Source: Melanocharis versteri
Taxonomy: Eukaryota > Chordata > Aves > Passeriformes > Melanocharitidae
Length of the DNA stretch: 64,000 bases
NCBI GenBank assembly: GCA_013397845.1
Contig: VZTG01004479.1
Span: 1,021,138-1,085,137, forward strand
Direction: 5' to 3'
Shown: positions 39,284 through 51,211 of the stretch, piece after piece
Layout of the letters: every line of letters starts with the position of its first letter
Numbering within the stretch: position 1 is the first letter of the stretch
Notes under the pieces: model-generated
What the model saw: the letters and a program-made list of their open reading frames with translations, nothing else
Database searches by the model: none
What the model was told of the DNA's origin: nothing
Made by a program: the position numbers and the translations under genes

Positions 39284-39375
39284 TTTTCTCTCTGCCACTG
39301 TCAATTTCCCACCTGTAAAATGAGGGGTTCACCCCCAGGGTCAAAAGGACCAGATGAATATAAATTAACTGTTGC
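39284..39375 (+). mobile_element. MIR-like ancient SINE fragment
   Basis: ttctctctgccactgtcaat, then tttcccacctgtaaaatgag, then cagggtcaaaaggaccagatgaa follows the order of the MIR 3' half ('cctcagtttcctcatctgtaaaatgggg ... agggtt ... aggattaaatga'). It is short and diverged, and could alternatively be an L2-type 3' end, which shares this segment. Confidence 0.45.
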
Positions 39376-41027
39376 ATGAAATAGCCAAACAGCACAGTAA
39401 TGAATGCCACAGAAAAGACATGAATGAATTCTGTGTTCTAAGTAAAGTTTAAAGAATGAAGAGTAAAAAAGTTATAGGGCCACACATCGAACAATAAGCA
39501 GAAAACAAAACTCTAAATAAATGCTCATTAAGAAAGTATTGTCCATCCTCTGCAGGGAATGTGACAAGAGTCCTGTGGAAACCATGACCATCACAAACAT
39601 GAGTTTGTGATGCTTTAATTAAGTAAAATATTACAATGAGATGCAAGGGGAATGATGGTCAAGAATTAGGTTTCTGCAGGCACCTTTACACCAGCCATAT
39701 TGAAAGTTTTGACTGCCTGAGTTTGAATCTCCATGTATTTTAAAACATTTAAAATAGTTTAATATTATAGGGTATTGACTTCCAAGACAATAGATGATGG
39801 AAAATGTCCCTAAATAGCACAGTTCCATTTCAACTTAAAATACATGTTTTGATAATTGTAAACATATCCTGTTGTTTGTACACTGTTATATTGAGTAAAA
39901 TTGGTGAGCATCAGTACTAAAAGATCTTTTTTTTCCTAAAATCTCTGTATTTTAGAGAGTTTTAGAGTGCCAAGAAGACGACACACTCTGTGGCTGCTCC
40001 CAGCTCAATTTCCTGAACATCTACTGCAACTCATCTTTGTGCCCTTTTTAATGCTGTCAATGAGTGTGATATCTGACCTACTTTCAAGAACTTTCTATGA
40101 CATGGAACACTTCAAGGCTCACAAAATACTTAAAAGCTCTAATTCTAATATAATCAAAAATCTCAAAGAAATACCAGTAAAAGGATTCATCTCAGGTCTT
40201 GCTTTGAAACAGAGCTGCAGACAGGGGCAAGAAGCAGCAGTGATCTGCACATATCATCTGTTCAGCATTCACACTGCTTGGCATTTAAAATGTGTACACT
40301 ACTGCAGATGCACTGACCTGGAGGTTTGTGTATAGCACAGGGATGTGGAAAGGAAGAAAATTCCCCATGTAGAATCAATTATAAGGCAACAGGAATTTTA
40401 TATGCAATACTAGCTGCTTGCTTGTATTGTTAACACAATGACTAAAATATGATAATTTAGCAGTATCTAAAAGTAATAATGAAGAAAATGACTCATCTAC
40501 ATATTCCAGTGTTATTTCTATTACTGGTTCTATATAGAGGCAAGATATTTCAAAAAATTTCTGAATAGCAGATCTTTGATTTCAATAAATTCCAGGTGCA
40601 CCAGATGTTAATTATTAATTTGCACAAATAGCCTTGCTTAAGCTTGAATGTATTTTATGACAGTCTGTATTATTTATTTTTTCTAAAAAATATACCATGA
40701 ACATGTATTTAATCCACTAATGTTCTGGATAAATAATTTGAAATCCAGAAGTTTGGATATTTGCCCTTTTAATTTTGACTGGAGAAAACTGTCGTGTTTT
40801 GTGATTTATGTGAGGATAGATCACTTAATATGATTCATAAAAGGAGTGATCACATGAAAGGATTGAAGATATACTTGGAAAAGAATAATTGCTGTTATGT
40901 GGTAAGATACCTTTTTAAATATAAAAGCATATTTACTCCATAATGTCCACCTTTCACGCAGAAAATAATACCCTAATGAATAAATGTATCAAAATTGGCC
41001 TCTATGGGATTTCTTGCAATCTCCTGT
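39376..41027. other. Unique AT-rich sequence, no gene seen
   Basis: The longest frame (39967-40335 plus, 122 codons) starts at GTG, not ATG, and has no recognisable domain. It is judged chance. Confidence 0.55.
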
Positions 41028-41105
41028 CAAGCATCTGTTACTAGCCATTACAGGAAACAGGATAGTGAACCAGATGGACCATCAGTCTGTTTTGATGGAA
41101 TTGGT
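41028..41105 (+). mobile_element. Ancient CR1-like 3' tail
   Basis: The words gttactagccattacaggaa, acaggatagtgaaccagatgg and accatcagtctg match, in order, the '...ggccactg..ggaaacaggatactgggctagatggaccattggtctg' tail known from older amniote CR1 families (turtle/crocodile-like and avian CR1-L types). It is distinct from and far more decayed than the five younger CR1 copies here. The terminal short repeat is not recognisable. Confidence 0.55.
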
Positions 41106-41944
41106 TTCTGATGCAATACCAACACTTAAAGTAAGTACACCAGCACAAATTTGCTCAGAAGGCCCAATGCATACAGTAAAAAAAGAAAAAAACAACCAAA
41201 ACCCCGTAAGCATATACTTATTGAGAAAAAAAGGCAGGAAGATAATTCTACAGAAAATCAGAAAATGAGGAAAAAAATCCTGTAAAAAAATTTCTTAAAA
41301 TGAACAAAAAAATGCAGGGAGTAGCAGGCTTTTTTTCCTTACTCTACTGGTTGGCAGATTAATTATACCTCTTTTACAAAAGGACCACCTAAAAAAAAAA
41401 CCTTAAAAAAATGCCTTTTCCTCAGAAATAAGAACCCAGATTAAAATGTAACTTCTGTTTTCATAGTTTTATAATGTTTCTGAGAAAACTTAGTGGAAGT
41501 GAGCTTTACTCAGATTAACTATGGTCTCCACATAGATCTTAAAGTGGGGTCTTGCTTATTTGAGGCCCATGTTATTGAGCTTATTGCAAGCCTGCTATCT
41601 TAAACATGAGATTTATTAAAAAAAGAAGTAGAAAACTGCATATTAATTTGAAGATGAATTGCAGTGTCATAAAAATTGAACTGCTAGCATCCTAATTGCA
41701 TGCCTTCCCTTTGAGGAGTTCATCTTTCTGTACTCAAGGCCAGCTTGCTGATAAAACACATTATGAGGAAACAGATGGAAGGAGCCTCTGTCAAAGGTCT
41801 CCTAAAAAGACTGGTAAAGAGCTTTGGCAGGGTTCTCTGCTGAGTTTCTCACTGTTGGTTCCTGCTTGGGTTACCCTGGAGGGGGGCAGAAGTCATGCCT
41901 ATGTCTATACCTAGAGAGGTACCCCTTTAAGCCAAACCTTAACC
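41106..41944. other. A-rich unique sequence
   Basis: Dense short A-runs (41180-41300, 41390-41410) are present, but no element body is recognised. The frame at 40984-41268 merely runs through the ancient CR1 tail and the A-rich DNA. Confidence 0.5.
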
Positions 41945-42270
41945 CTTACCTGTGGTCTGATTTCCTGGCTTGACCTCTGAGTTCTGAAGACGTAGCTAGA
42001 GGCACTGATCCTGTGTCTGACCCCATTTGGACCTGATCATCCTCCCAGATTGAGCTTGGACCTGCTTCATCATCAAGAACTTGACAAGTGATTTGGATCC
42101 TTAGTTGCAACTGATCACCCTTGCCAGAGGTTCTCTGCTTACCATGCTTTGGTGCTGTGAGACCCTCGTCAGTGAGACCTCTGCCTGCCTTGTTATTATG
42201 CTCAGCTTCTGACTTCCCTGCGCTTGTGAGGCAGCCTCCTCTTGCTGCTCCCTGATATGGAGCTACTGAC
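41945..42270. other. CTGAC/CTGATC-rich block, probably an old unrecognised repeat
   Basis: The segment repeats variants of cctgac, ctgatc, gacctg and ttggacctg with loose spacing (for example tggcttgacctctgagttctg... then tgtctgaccccatttggacctgatc...), and is richer in G+C than the flanks. A 108-codon minus-strand frame (41946-42272) is open across it but shows no domain. It may be a degenerate tandem array or an unrecognised mobile element. Confidence 0.35.
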
Positions 42271-45200
42271 AATTTCCTGCAACAGGTATGTTAATGGAAT
42301 CTGGAGAAAGGAAAACAATGCTAAATACTACAGAAGTCTGATCAACATTTATCTGGAATGGACACAATCTCCTTGACAGCTGGACACAGAAGAAAGTCTA
42401 ATATATAAGCAATATCTGTTTATTTACATATGGGGGAATATTTGCAGGCACAACAGAGCTTATTCCATCAACACTGCTCTAGCCAGACGTGAGCTGGTTG
42501 CTAGGATGCGCATGATATAGAATAACAACTTGGCCACATCCACACAGTGCTAAACTCCATCCCTCTCTCTGTAACCAGGACATCTCAGAAAAGGGAATTG
42601 AAGAAACGATTATCTGAATATTCTATTAGTACTACTGGCTGATCAAAGTCTAGGCTAAAGTCTCCATCAGTATTCACAGTGCTTACTGGTTGGCTCTTGA
42701 TTGAGGGTGGTGTTTGAGCTGAGAGTTCTATGGTATTTCACACTATGCCTGTCTAGCCAATGAAGGTCTTTGATGTGCCTTAAGTTATGTATAACCCCTC
42801 TTTCCATCATACAAATAAGAAAAAGATTCACTTCTCAACGATCTTGCTTTTGTGTTTCCAGTCAGAAAAAGAAATTTCTATTTTGTCTTTGTTGGATCTT
42901 TAAGACAATGGTATAACTAATTCCCATGCTTATTTTCTTGTGTTTAGTTTCAGGATGAAACGAATAAAAATTTGTCTACAAAGTTTTTGATAAGAAAGTG
43001 AAGGTTTTTGCATACAATGATCTCTGTGAATGATAGAATGAAGATGATTACCTCATCTTAGAGGAACTTATTCCTGTATTCCAGATGCTAAGGGAAGTAG
43101 AAGTCATAAACCCCATTTTTTTCCAGTCAGGAAGCAGCAGGAGTGGATGCTCTGCAAGGGGAGGTGGGCTGAGATTGGCAGCAGGTACAGGCCGGTGACT
43201 TCACTCACAGGGGCTGCAGTTAACCCCGTACCTGATCCAAAAGACCAGAGCAGATCTGGTGATGTTATCCAGAGTCAGTCAACAGTTGAGCAACAGTCAA
43301 AACCCATTATGATGAAGAGGGTTTTATGTCAAGTCAGAAATTCAAGTCTTCCATATGCAGGCTTACCTGCAATATAGCGCTGCAAGGTCCAAGTGGGAAG
43401 TCCTCACTTAAATGTAGCTCTTAAGCAAAGTGGGAGGATGAGGCTTCTCTCTACTCTTTCTCATACTGCACTTTTCCCAGTAGTTTGATCCAAGGCCATA
43501 CGGCTGCATTGTATTAAAGATGTTGTTGAATGCAGACAATTAAACCTCTGAGCTGGGCACAGGCCAGGGATAAGTGATTGCAGTTTTTTGGTGCACACAG
43601 GACGCTGACATTTCTAGACCTTACTTCTTTGTCTCACCAGTACTCTGAACATTGATCAGTTATTCTGGTAGCTCGCTTTCTCTGTCAATCTTTTGATACT
43701 GTCTTAGCCCTAGTCAATTTTATGATCTTATGACAAGCAAGAAAGAAGAACCATTGCAATACTGGGGGCCTTATCCTGTCTGATCTTCTCTCTCAATCTT
43801 CATTAGACATCGAGAATGAAAAAATTCTGCATATTAAGAAAAATTCAAAGGTAGAAAAGCAAACTGTTTAGAAATAAACATTTTCTACGCTATACATTTG
43901 TAAACTGGCATAATAATAAATGGTGTGGTATATTGATTTTGAAATGTTTATATGTTCTCGTCAAGGCTACTCAAATCTATTTAGTGCTTAACAGTGAGTG
44001 TTTCATGTACTTTGTAGCCTCCTGTATTCATTATTTTTACTTTATTCTGTGCTAGCCTGACATCTCAGATAGCCTTTCTATCTTGGAACTACTCCTGAGG
44101 GCTTCAAGATACAGAGGTCTCAAATTAGGCATGTAATTATGGATGTGGGCACAACTAGCTTTGTTTGAGCAACTTACTCATTTTTTCCCTATATTTGCCT
44201 ATTTCCCTATATTTCCCTAATTTTCCCCTATATTCTATTTCTAAAGCTACTTTATTATTTTTATGAAATTAGGGGGTTAACAGTGCTATTGGCCAACATT
44301 GCCTTCTTTTCTTCATACAGATCTATTATTTTTCAGCTAAATATAACCTTGTGAATTGGAATTCACTGCACATGAAGTAGACCTTAAAGTACACAAATCA
44401 AATTTCATATTTAAAGAACATCCCCCTCAGTCTTTGGAGGAAAATGGAAATTATACATCAGAGAAAAACAAGTTTTTATTTTTTAAAATCCACTAAATGT
44501 TCCTGTTGTACCTCCAAGTTTGTTATTGGTTACAATACATGGGAAAGTCTAAGAACTCAACACCTCTCCCAGTCAGACTAATGTCCAGCTGGTGTCAGAA
44601 CAATGGCCTCCTTGGAAGTCAAAATGTCTCTCCTTCTTCGTCTACCTCCAGTTTTTATTGCTGAGCATGAAGTTGCATTGTAAGAAGCTTATTCCTTTGC
44701 CCAGTTTGGGTCAGCTGTGTCAGCTGTGTCTCCTTCAAACTTCTTGCCCATTCCCATCGATAAGGGAATGTTGGACTGTTCAGCAACAGCCAAAACATTG
44801 ACATGAACACTGTTTTAGCCACATATCCAAAAAACAGCACCAAAAGGGCTGCTCTGAAGAAAGCTTACTCTATCCCAACCAGACACAGTACAGATAGGAG
44901 TTAAAATAAAGCTTATTTAAAAGTTTTTTAAAAGATCTCTTACACAGAAAGGGCCACTTCAGCATTAAGATACAGGGTATATTACAACCTTAAATATCCC
45001 TCAACTGCCACAATGCATGCTAGAATGGGGCAAGAATTTATTAGTGATGAGCAATGTAGTGAGAAAGTACAAAACAGTTTAAGGAATGAGAGTCCTTAGA
45101 AAAGATTTGTTGAAATTGGTTTGTAGCAGTAGCTGTAACAATGTGGGAGGCAATAACTTTCCTATTTAAATGACATTTTGTGCTTAATGAGATACTCATT

Positions 45201-45427
45201 CATGGAATTTGATAAATTTTAAAAGCTGCTTTTTTTAGGGTAAGCCTTTATTTAACAAACCAAACAAGCTGATTATTTTTAAATATTGATGTTGTTATTA
45301 TTACCACAAAACACTGAGTAATAATTCACACACAGAAAGTGATATTTGAATGTGTCAATTTAATATTGAAACAATTACCATAAGAAGTATCTCAGTTTGA
45401 TAGGTTAAAGAGAAAGATGTAAAAAAA
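42271..45427. other. Unique sequence, no gene seen
   Basis: No gene recognised. The part at 43130-43400 is a little less AT-rich, and its plus-strand frame (43147-43377) has no domain. A loose tandem of ccctatattt-type words occupies 44187-44240, and a 9-bp duplication (tcagctgtg) lies at about 44710-44728. Confidence 0.5.
44187..44240. repeat. Loose tandem repeat of CCCTATATTT
   Basis: Four or five imperfect copies of a pyrimidine-rich unit (ccctatattt, gcctattt, ccctatattt, ccctaatttt, cccctatatt) follow one another. Confidence 0.7.
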
Positions 45428-45565
45428 AGTGGCATCGTGGTCTGAATACAGGCCTTAGAGCAAGGAATTGCATCTCAGTTCAAAATACAGGCTCCTTCAA
45501 TTATCTCAGGGAGATCACAACTTTCTTTGTTTCCCCACACCTAACAGAGGATCACACTGCCAGCT
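45428..45565 (+). mobile_element. MIR-like ancient SINE, plus orientation
   Basis: tggcatcgtggtctgaatac, aggccttagagcaagga, ctcagttcaaaatacaggct, gagatcacaactttc and tttgtttccccacacctaac follow the whole MIR order, from the tRNA-like head ('gtggtctagtggttagagcacagg') through 'ggttcaaatcctggct' to 'tgcctcagtttccccatctgtaaa'. It is highly diverged, as expected, and inactive. Confidence 0.6.
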
Positions 45566-46102
45566 AATTCGTATGGATGTGCACATATTGTTTGAACAAT
45601 GCTGATCCTGAGGACAACTCTCTCTGGGACTACTACTTGCAAAGCAATAAACAGAGCAGCAGCAGATACTCTAGGAGCAAACCAAAAACTATGTTAAAGA
45701 GCTTTCTCAACAGCGGTAAAGGAAACTAATTAAGATATGTTAGCATGGCTACCTCCTTAGAAGATATACATTTCTAAGCCAAGGTCAAGGAAAGTTCTAA
45801 AGCAAAAACTCTGAATCTGAAGTTACTAGAATGTTGAACAGATTTTAAAATTCAAGGTTAATAAAGCATGAGTATTTCTACAGAATTGCTTCTATAACCT
45901 CCATCCTTCTTTTTTCCTGTTGCATGCCGTATGATAGCCAATCGCACCTCATTCTTCAAAGTTTGAATGTGGTTTTACTTATGTGTTTTGGAGTCCCCAA
46001 ATCAGTCTGAAAACAGGTATTCTTATTACATTGCTCTCTTACCCCATCACTCACTGTGCTACCTTTAGTTTTAACTTTCATATCTTTTATATTTTATACT
46101 GC
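45566..46102. other. Unique AT-rich sequence
   Basis: No gene or repeat recognised. Confidence 0.5.
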
Positions 46103-46507
46103 GTTAGTGTGTCTGTAACTCTGGGCTTCTTGTATAGTGCTAACAGCTCTTCTCCTAGCCTGGCTAGACAAAACACACCGTTTCAGCCCGAAGAACCAAG
46201 AACATTTGCAGCTTCAGACCCCAAGAATGTAAACAGCCACGGATTGAGAGGGGACAGTCCGAAAGAATGGGACTGCGTGGACTGAAGCTGTGGTTGGACA
46301 GTTGGCCCAAATATGTAAATGGGCCAAAACTTATAAAAGGGCGAGAACCCGTGACCCAGAGTCCATCTTGGGGGTCCATCTTAAGTGTAGTCTTGGCCAG
46401 ACTTTTGTACTCCCAGGGTGTGTCCTGTGAAGGCCTTTCAATAAATACCTATTTTATTCTTCAACTCTGTCCAGCCTCTGTTCCAGGTAGCCTTCTTTTA
46501 GGCATCA
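46103..46507 (+). mobile_element. Probable solo LTR of an endogenous retrovirus (class I-like)
   Basis: The block has an LTR promoter/terminator layout. A TATA box (TATAAAAGG) at 46332-46340 is followed by an R-like segment with a near-duplicate (gtccatcttg / gtccatctta), then a canonical AATAAA at 46440-46445, then a short U5-like tail (actctgtccagcctctgttcc) ending in CA near 46503-46507. Spacing from TATA to AATAAA is about 100 bases. The region is richer in G+C than its flanks. No primer-binding site or viral coding region follows. The left end is uncertain: 46103 and 46131 are both possible. Confidence 0.6.
46440..46445 (+). promoter_or_regulatory. AATAAA polyadenylation signal in the LTR
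   Basis: A canonical hexamer followed by a T-rich/GT-type stretch (attttattcttcaactctgt), in the position expected at the end of R in a retroviral LTR. Confidence 0.55.
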
Positions 46508-48116
46508 ACTGCTCTGCTACATCATGAAGCCCTGCCACCAGATAGCACAAACCAGAGAAAAGCAACGCACTACTTTTGGACCATGTAACTGGCCTGAAAA
46601 CAATTTGGGTGGGTCTATTCCTGTTGTAGAAGGCAATGAAGGTTGTGCCCTTGGAATATTGTCCAATGACAAAAATAGAACTCAGTTTCTCAGTTCCTAT
46701 GTCAAAAGTATTTCCATGAATAATATGTGTTAAATGGGAAAAACCATGTAGATAAATACCCATCAGTTATCTGCCAAAATGGCAACCAGTTAAATAGGTA
46801 CATTCCTCTTATCTAGTCTTTCCTTTCTTATTAGCATTTTGAGTGTGCCTATCACCCAACTAACTCTGCTCTAAATATAAAATTGATACCTGCACAGAAT
46901 GTACTCTATAATCTGCCTCGTGTCATTACTGATTTTAGCTCCTTAATTAGTGCTATTGCCTCCTAGGTTCTGCATGCACCAGATAAAATAGTATTGACTG
47001 AAAATTCACACTAGACTTTCTGTTAAAACCATTTGATCTTTAAATTCAATATTTTTAAAAATAATCCCTCCAGAGGAATAAATTGCTTTATACATACTAG
47101 ATTGTTCTTTTTTTTTGTTTCATATTATATTTATAACATTTCCATGCTCTTGGGAATCATAATGCCATCTGTATATATAATGACATGCTGCAAATCCTTC
47201 ATTTGGGAGTATCACTAGGTAATTTAAGACCTAAACCCAATTTCTTTTCCTGTGTTTTGGCTGCAGAACTCTGTCTAACAAGGATCATTATGTGCTTAAT
47301 AAGGCTTCATGCAGAATTTTGCATTTAATAAATTGTTTAATGACAGTAAAAACATATAGATTCAACTGAAATATCTTCATCTGTTGGTTTCATTATTTGG
47401 CTAAAAAAGCAGTCAAGTTGGAAATTATTTGCTTTGAGAAAATGAATTCTTTATCTTGCTTATAATTCAATTAGCAGTTGAAATATTTTTTTGTAATACT
47501 TGATTTTTATTGCAAATTAGCATGATATTAGATTATTTCTGGCAAATACTGCCAGGATTACTGTGTTTCCAAGAAACCCACTTTAAGGTAGAGATTAGCA
47601 AAAGGGGTTAACAGAGAACAAAAGTTACATTCTTTTCTGTGCATTTGGAAGACAATTTTTTTGAAACAGCTCTGGTCAGTGAAATCTAGTCACTTCTCTG
47701 AAAGTGTGTAGATCTTGAAGCCTTCAGAATTTTTGAAAAACAACTGACAAACTGAATTCACTTAACTACTTCAGACCTCTGTATTTTTCCGTACAGCCCA
47801 GTTTTCCTATCTCTTGCATTTTACCAGCATCTTAATGACTTGGTGACTCTTTGGTGACACTGATCTTGTAATCAAATCCAGTAGAACACTTAAGGGCCCA
47901 AAAACTTTCAAGCCCACCCTAATTTATTAGTAGATTTATTTCCGTAATACATATTTCTCTGTGGTATATTTGCAATAACTCTTTTTCTTCTTTAAGCTCA
48001 ATTTAATTCTACTTTGAGCTACGATAGGAGACAATGAAGCAGATACTTACAGAAATAAAGCAAGCTTCATAATTCTGATTCTGCTTTGGATAATATCTCT
48101 AAGGGAAAAATGAAAT

Positions 48117-48137
48117 GGGAAGGGAATGGGAAGGGGG
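48117..48137 (+). other. Canonical G-quadruplex motif
   Basis: Four G-runs on the plus strand (48117-48119, 48122-48124, 48128-48130, 48133-48137) are separated by loops of 2, 3 and 2 bases. This satisfies the G3+N1-7 rule with very short loops. It stands alone in AT-rich DNA. Confidence 0.8.
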
Positions 48138-50562
48138 AAGTGAAAGAGATGAGTCACACTAGGAAAGCATTAAACCTTGCTTTAGACAGAGTTTGGACCA
48201 TACAAGAATAACTACAGAAAAAAATGCTCCTGTAAGGTAGCATGGATTGAGCCAACTGCATTCACTCCATGCTAGCTAGGATGGGTAACACTAGGGAATA
48301 TCAGGTACACCAGAAAAAGCCCCTCAGCAGGATCTAGCTTCAGAAAAGAACTCTGGAAATCTACAGTGCATACTACAACACCATCTTTGCTCTTTATTCC
48401 CTATGCTGACTAGCTGAAACTAGCAGCTATATGATAACAGTGCGTCTACTTTTTTGTGCATTCATGTGTACACTATGGCTGTCTTATCCTCCAGTCCAAT
48501 CCACAACATTTGCTTCTACTCCTACAGCAGAGATAAAATTCTTTTGCTGTTGAATCAGTTTTGCTCATCTTATGGGAGAGTAATCTGCAGGAAAAATGAA
48601 TTGTGACAGGCATTTAGACCACATAGCTATGAAATGTGAAAGAGAAAATTCATACAATCAGCACTGCAAAGAGGCATCACAGGATTTTGGATTAAGTACC
48701 TATGTAGCTTGTTCTGAAAGGGCAGGTTAGTCTGTTTCCTCTGTTCTGTTGCTCAGGTTACATGCAAGAACATTCTTAGAACTGGAACTGAACAAGTGCT
48801 AGAAATAGAATTGTCTAATATTACTTTTCATTTTAGAACATTCCCAAAAGGACTGCATACTGACATGTTAAGTATAGGAAACTTTAGGAAATTATTCCAC
48901 TGAGTCATCAGTACTGTTCTACTTACCATATGAGCTCCTCTTGTCTCTTAAGCCTACTTGCTAAATAGCTTTAGAAACCAAATTAGATAGTTCATTCCAC
49001 TTGTATTACTGCAAGGTTTGATCTTGAACCCTGTTTTCCAAATGCTGTGCCTGAACTTATCTTTGGTTTCCTGACTTTTCTTTACTGTCTACACACGTTC
49101 CTTAGCTGCACCTACTTTCTTAAATTTTTCAGTCTCAACAGAATTGCATGCTGAAAAACTCACACCCAACAGTCCAATGGGCAGGACATCTGACAGTCTC
49201 TGAGACACCAGGATTTAATTTTCCACAGTGCTAAAGACTGCCTGTGTGCCAGACCTATATTCGATAGAGACCTTTGGTGATCCGGCTATTGACAAAGGCA
49301 TGGGACCACTCTGCAGAATTCGGTGTTGCCAATTCTAATTAATTCCATCTGAGTGATGAAATTTTCATTAGGAGAGAAGCTAGTTTGGCAACTTCAGCTT
49401 TCTCCTCAGTTTAAGACAGACTTGTAAGAAAATCCTTTCAGAGTGTCCTCTTGCCACACTTGTTTTTCTATGGGACTTTAATGATGGAGACTGACGATGA
49501 TGTGAGAATTCTAGGAATGTTAGGCTCAGTTGCCTAAAGACTCCTTGTGCCTAATACTTAACCTACCTGTTCATTGTGTACTTTGTCTGAAAAATAATAC
49601 AGATATTTTTCAAAATATTTTTTTTTTATTAAGTGCCCTGCGAATCATAATTAAAGCAAAAATAAAAGGTAGAGTCATCATACATATGATTGTTTCAGTA
49701 CAAAGACTCTTAGATCCCCTTTCATGTCGCTGGATCCCAACACCTTGAGTGTAGAAAGTGTCTGTACAGAACGAATATATAGAAGCTAGTCTGAAGTCTA
49801 TGTCACTATTTAATAAACTGTTATTATTGTAACATATGGCAGCTAGAACAACATATTTGAAATGAAAATACTAAGGGAGACCCTCTTGATTTGAAAATAT
49901 TAGTGCCTTTATGTTGTATTTCTAAAGCTGAGCAAATGTTATATTTAGATTTAAGAAGCAACAGGGTATGAATTATTGCACACTAATTCACAACTAATGT
50001 GTTGCTGCGAATGAAGCTGAAGGCTGAGTGCAATCAACTCTGTTCCATCAGTACAACATTAATTCACACACTAGAAGATCTTACTGCACTTATAAAAATA
50101 TTATTGCAAAAGGTCACAGAATCTAAAAATAAATGGTAATGTAACAAGGGTCAAGCTCCAAGAATTATTATCAACCACCAGTTTGATCTATATATTTTAA
50201 AAATAATCACGCATATCACAGAGAACTTGTGTATGCATTAGCCAAACTTAAACACATTCCTGATTTCAGCAATAAACTTGCATGTAAAATCACTGAATAT
50301 GGAGTTCATGGCCATACATGGAAAATAAAACAAAATACGTCTGCTGCATCTGTTCAGACAAATTGGTATAAATCAAATGGATACCACACGACATTTTATT
50401 CATATGTGATATTTGTGAAGGGCACATCTGGATGTACTTCCAAGCATTATGGACTACCCAACTTCTACATGTCTAGGCCTAAGGAAAGTTCTGTTTTTTT
50501 TGGTATTCCATCTACAGTTTTGGAGTTTAAATATCTGTGGACTTTTTCAGGAAAGTGTTTTG

Positions 50563-50604
50563 TTGTATTTTATGTATTTATGTATTTTATGTATTTTTGT
50601 TTAT
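50563..50604. repeat. Imperfect tandem repeat of TGTATTTTA
   Basis: Five imperfect copies of the T-rich unit tgtattta/tgtatttta run in tandem. Confidence 0.75.
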
Positions 50605-51179
50605 GCTGCATTAATTAGGTTTCCCAAACAATATATTTTATGGGGATTAAGTGTAGTTTTAGGGAACATAATGTAACTTTCTTCTAATGTTTAAATATAA
50701 AGTATGCATTGATTATGGCATTGTCTAGTGTTTACATATTTTTAAACAGGTTTGCAGAATATTTTCGGGTTTTTATTTAACCATGTCATGGTTTCTGTCA
50801 TGGAATAGACCAGGAATAGGTTAAAAACAAGCGGTGAGGGACCTTTTACCAAAGGATAACTGGGGTTATGACTTTCCTGCGGCTGGAGAGGCTGTCTTGT
50901 CCTTCTTCTTTTATTGGGACTGACAAGAAACAGAGCCACAGAGAAAGGCTGTGCATGTGTTCCACTTGGAGGTCTGTCCTAAGAAATGGTAGCTCTAAAA
51001 AATAGCCTATAGGGAGAGAAAAGTTTTGAATAAGCTTAGGGTCATCAGTGCTGAAGAAAACAAAGGTTTGAGAAAGTACAATTCAGCAGTTAAAAGGAGA
51101 TTTCAGATCCTAGAATTAAGTTTTGCCAAGGAAAGAAAATTAGTTACTTCAAGATTCATGTACATATTTCTATCAGTTC

Positions 51180-51211
51180 CACTTCAATATATTTGCACTT
51201 CAATATATTTT
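51180..51211. repeat. Perfect 16-bp tandem duplication
   Basis: The unit cacttcaatatattt plus one base occurs twice back to back (51180-51195, 51196-51211). Only the last base differs (g/t). Confidence 0.85.

Noticed and set aside
39967..40335. 122-codon open frame on the plus strand
   Set aside because: It starts at GTG rather than ATG, has no recognisable domain and lies in plain unique DNA. It is a chance frame.
50229..50618. 129-codon open frame on the plus strand
   Set aside because: It starts at GTG. Its end is the translation of a T-rich tandem repeat (Phe/Tyr/Cys), and no domain is seen.
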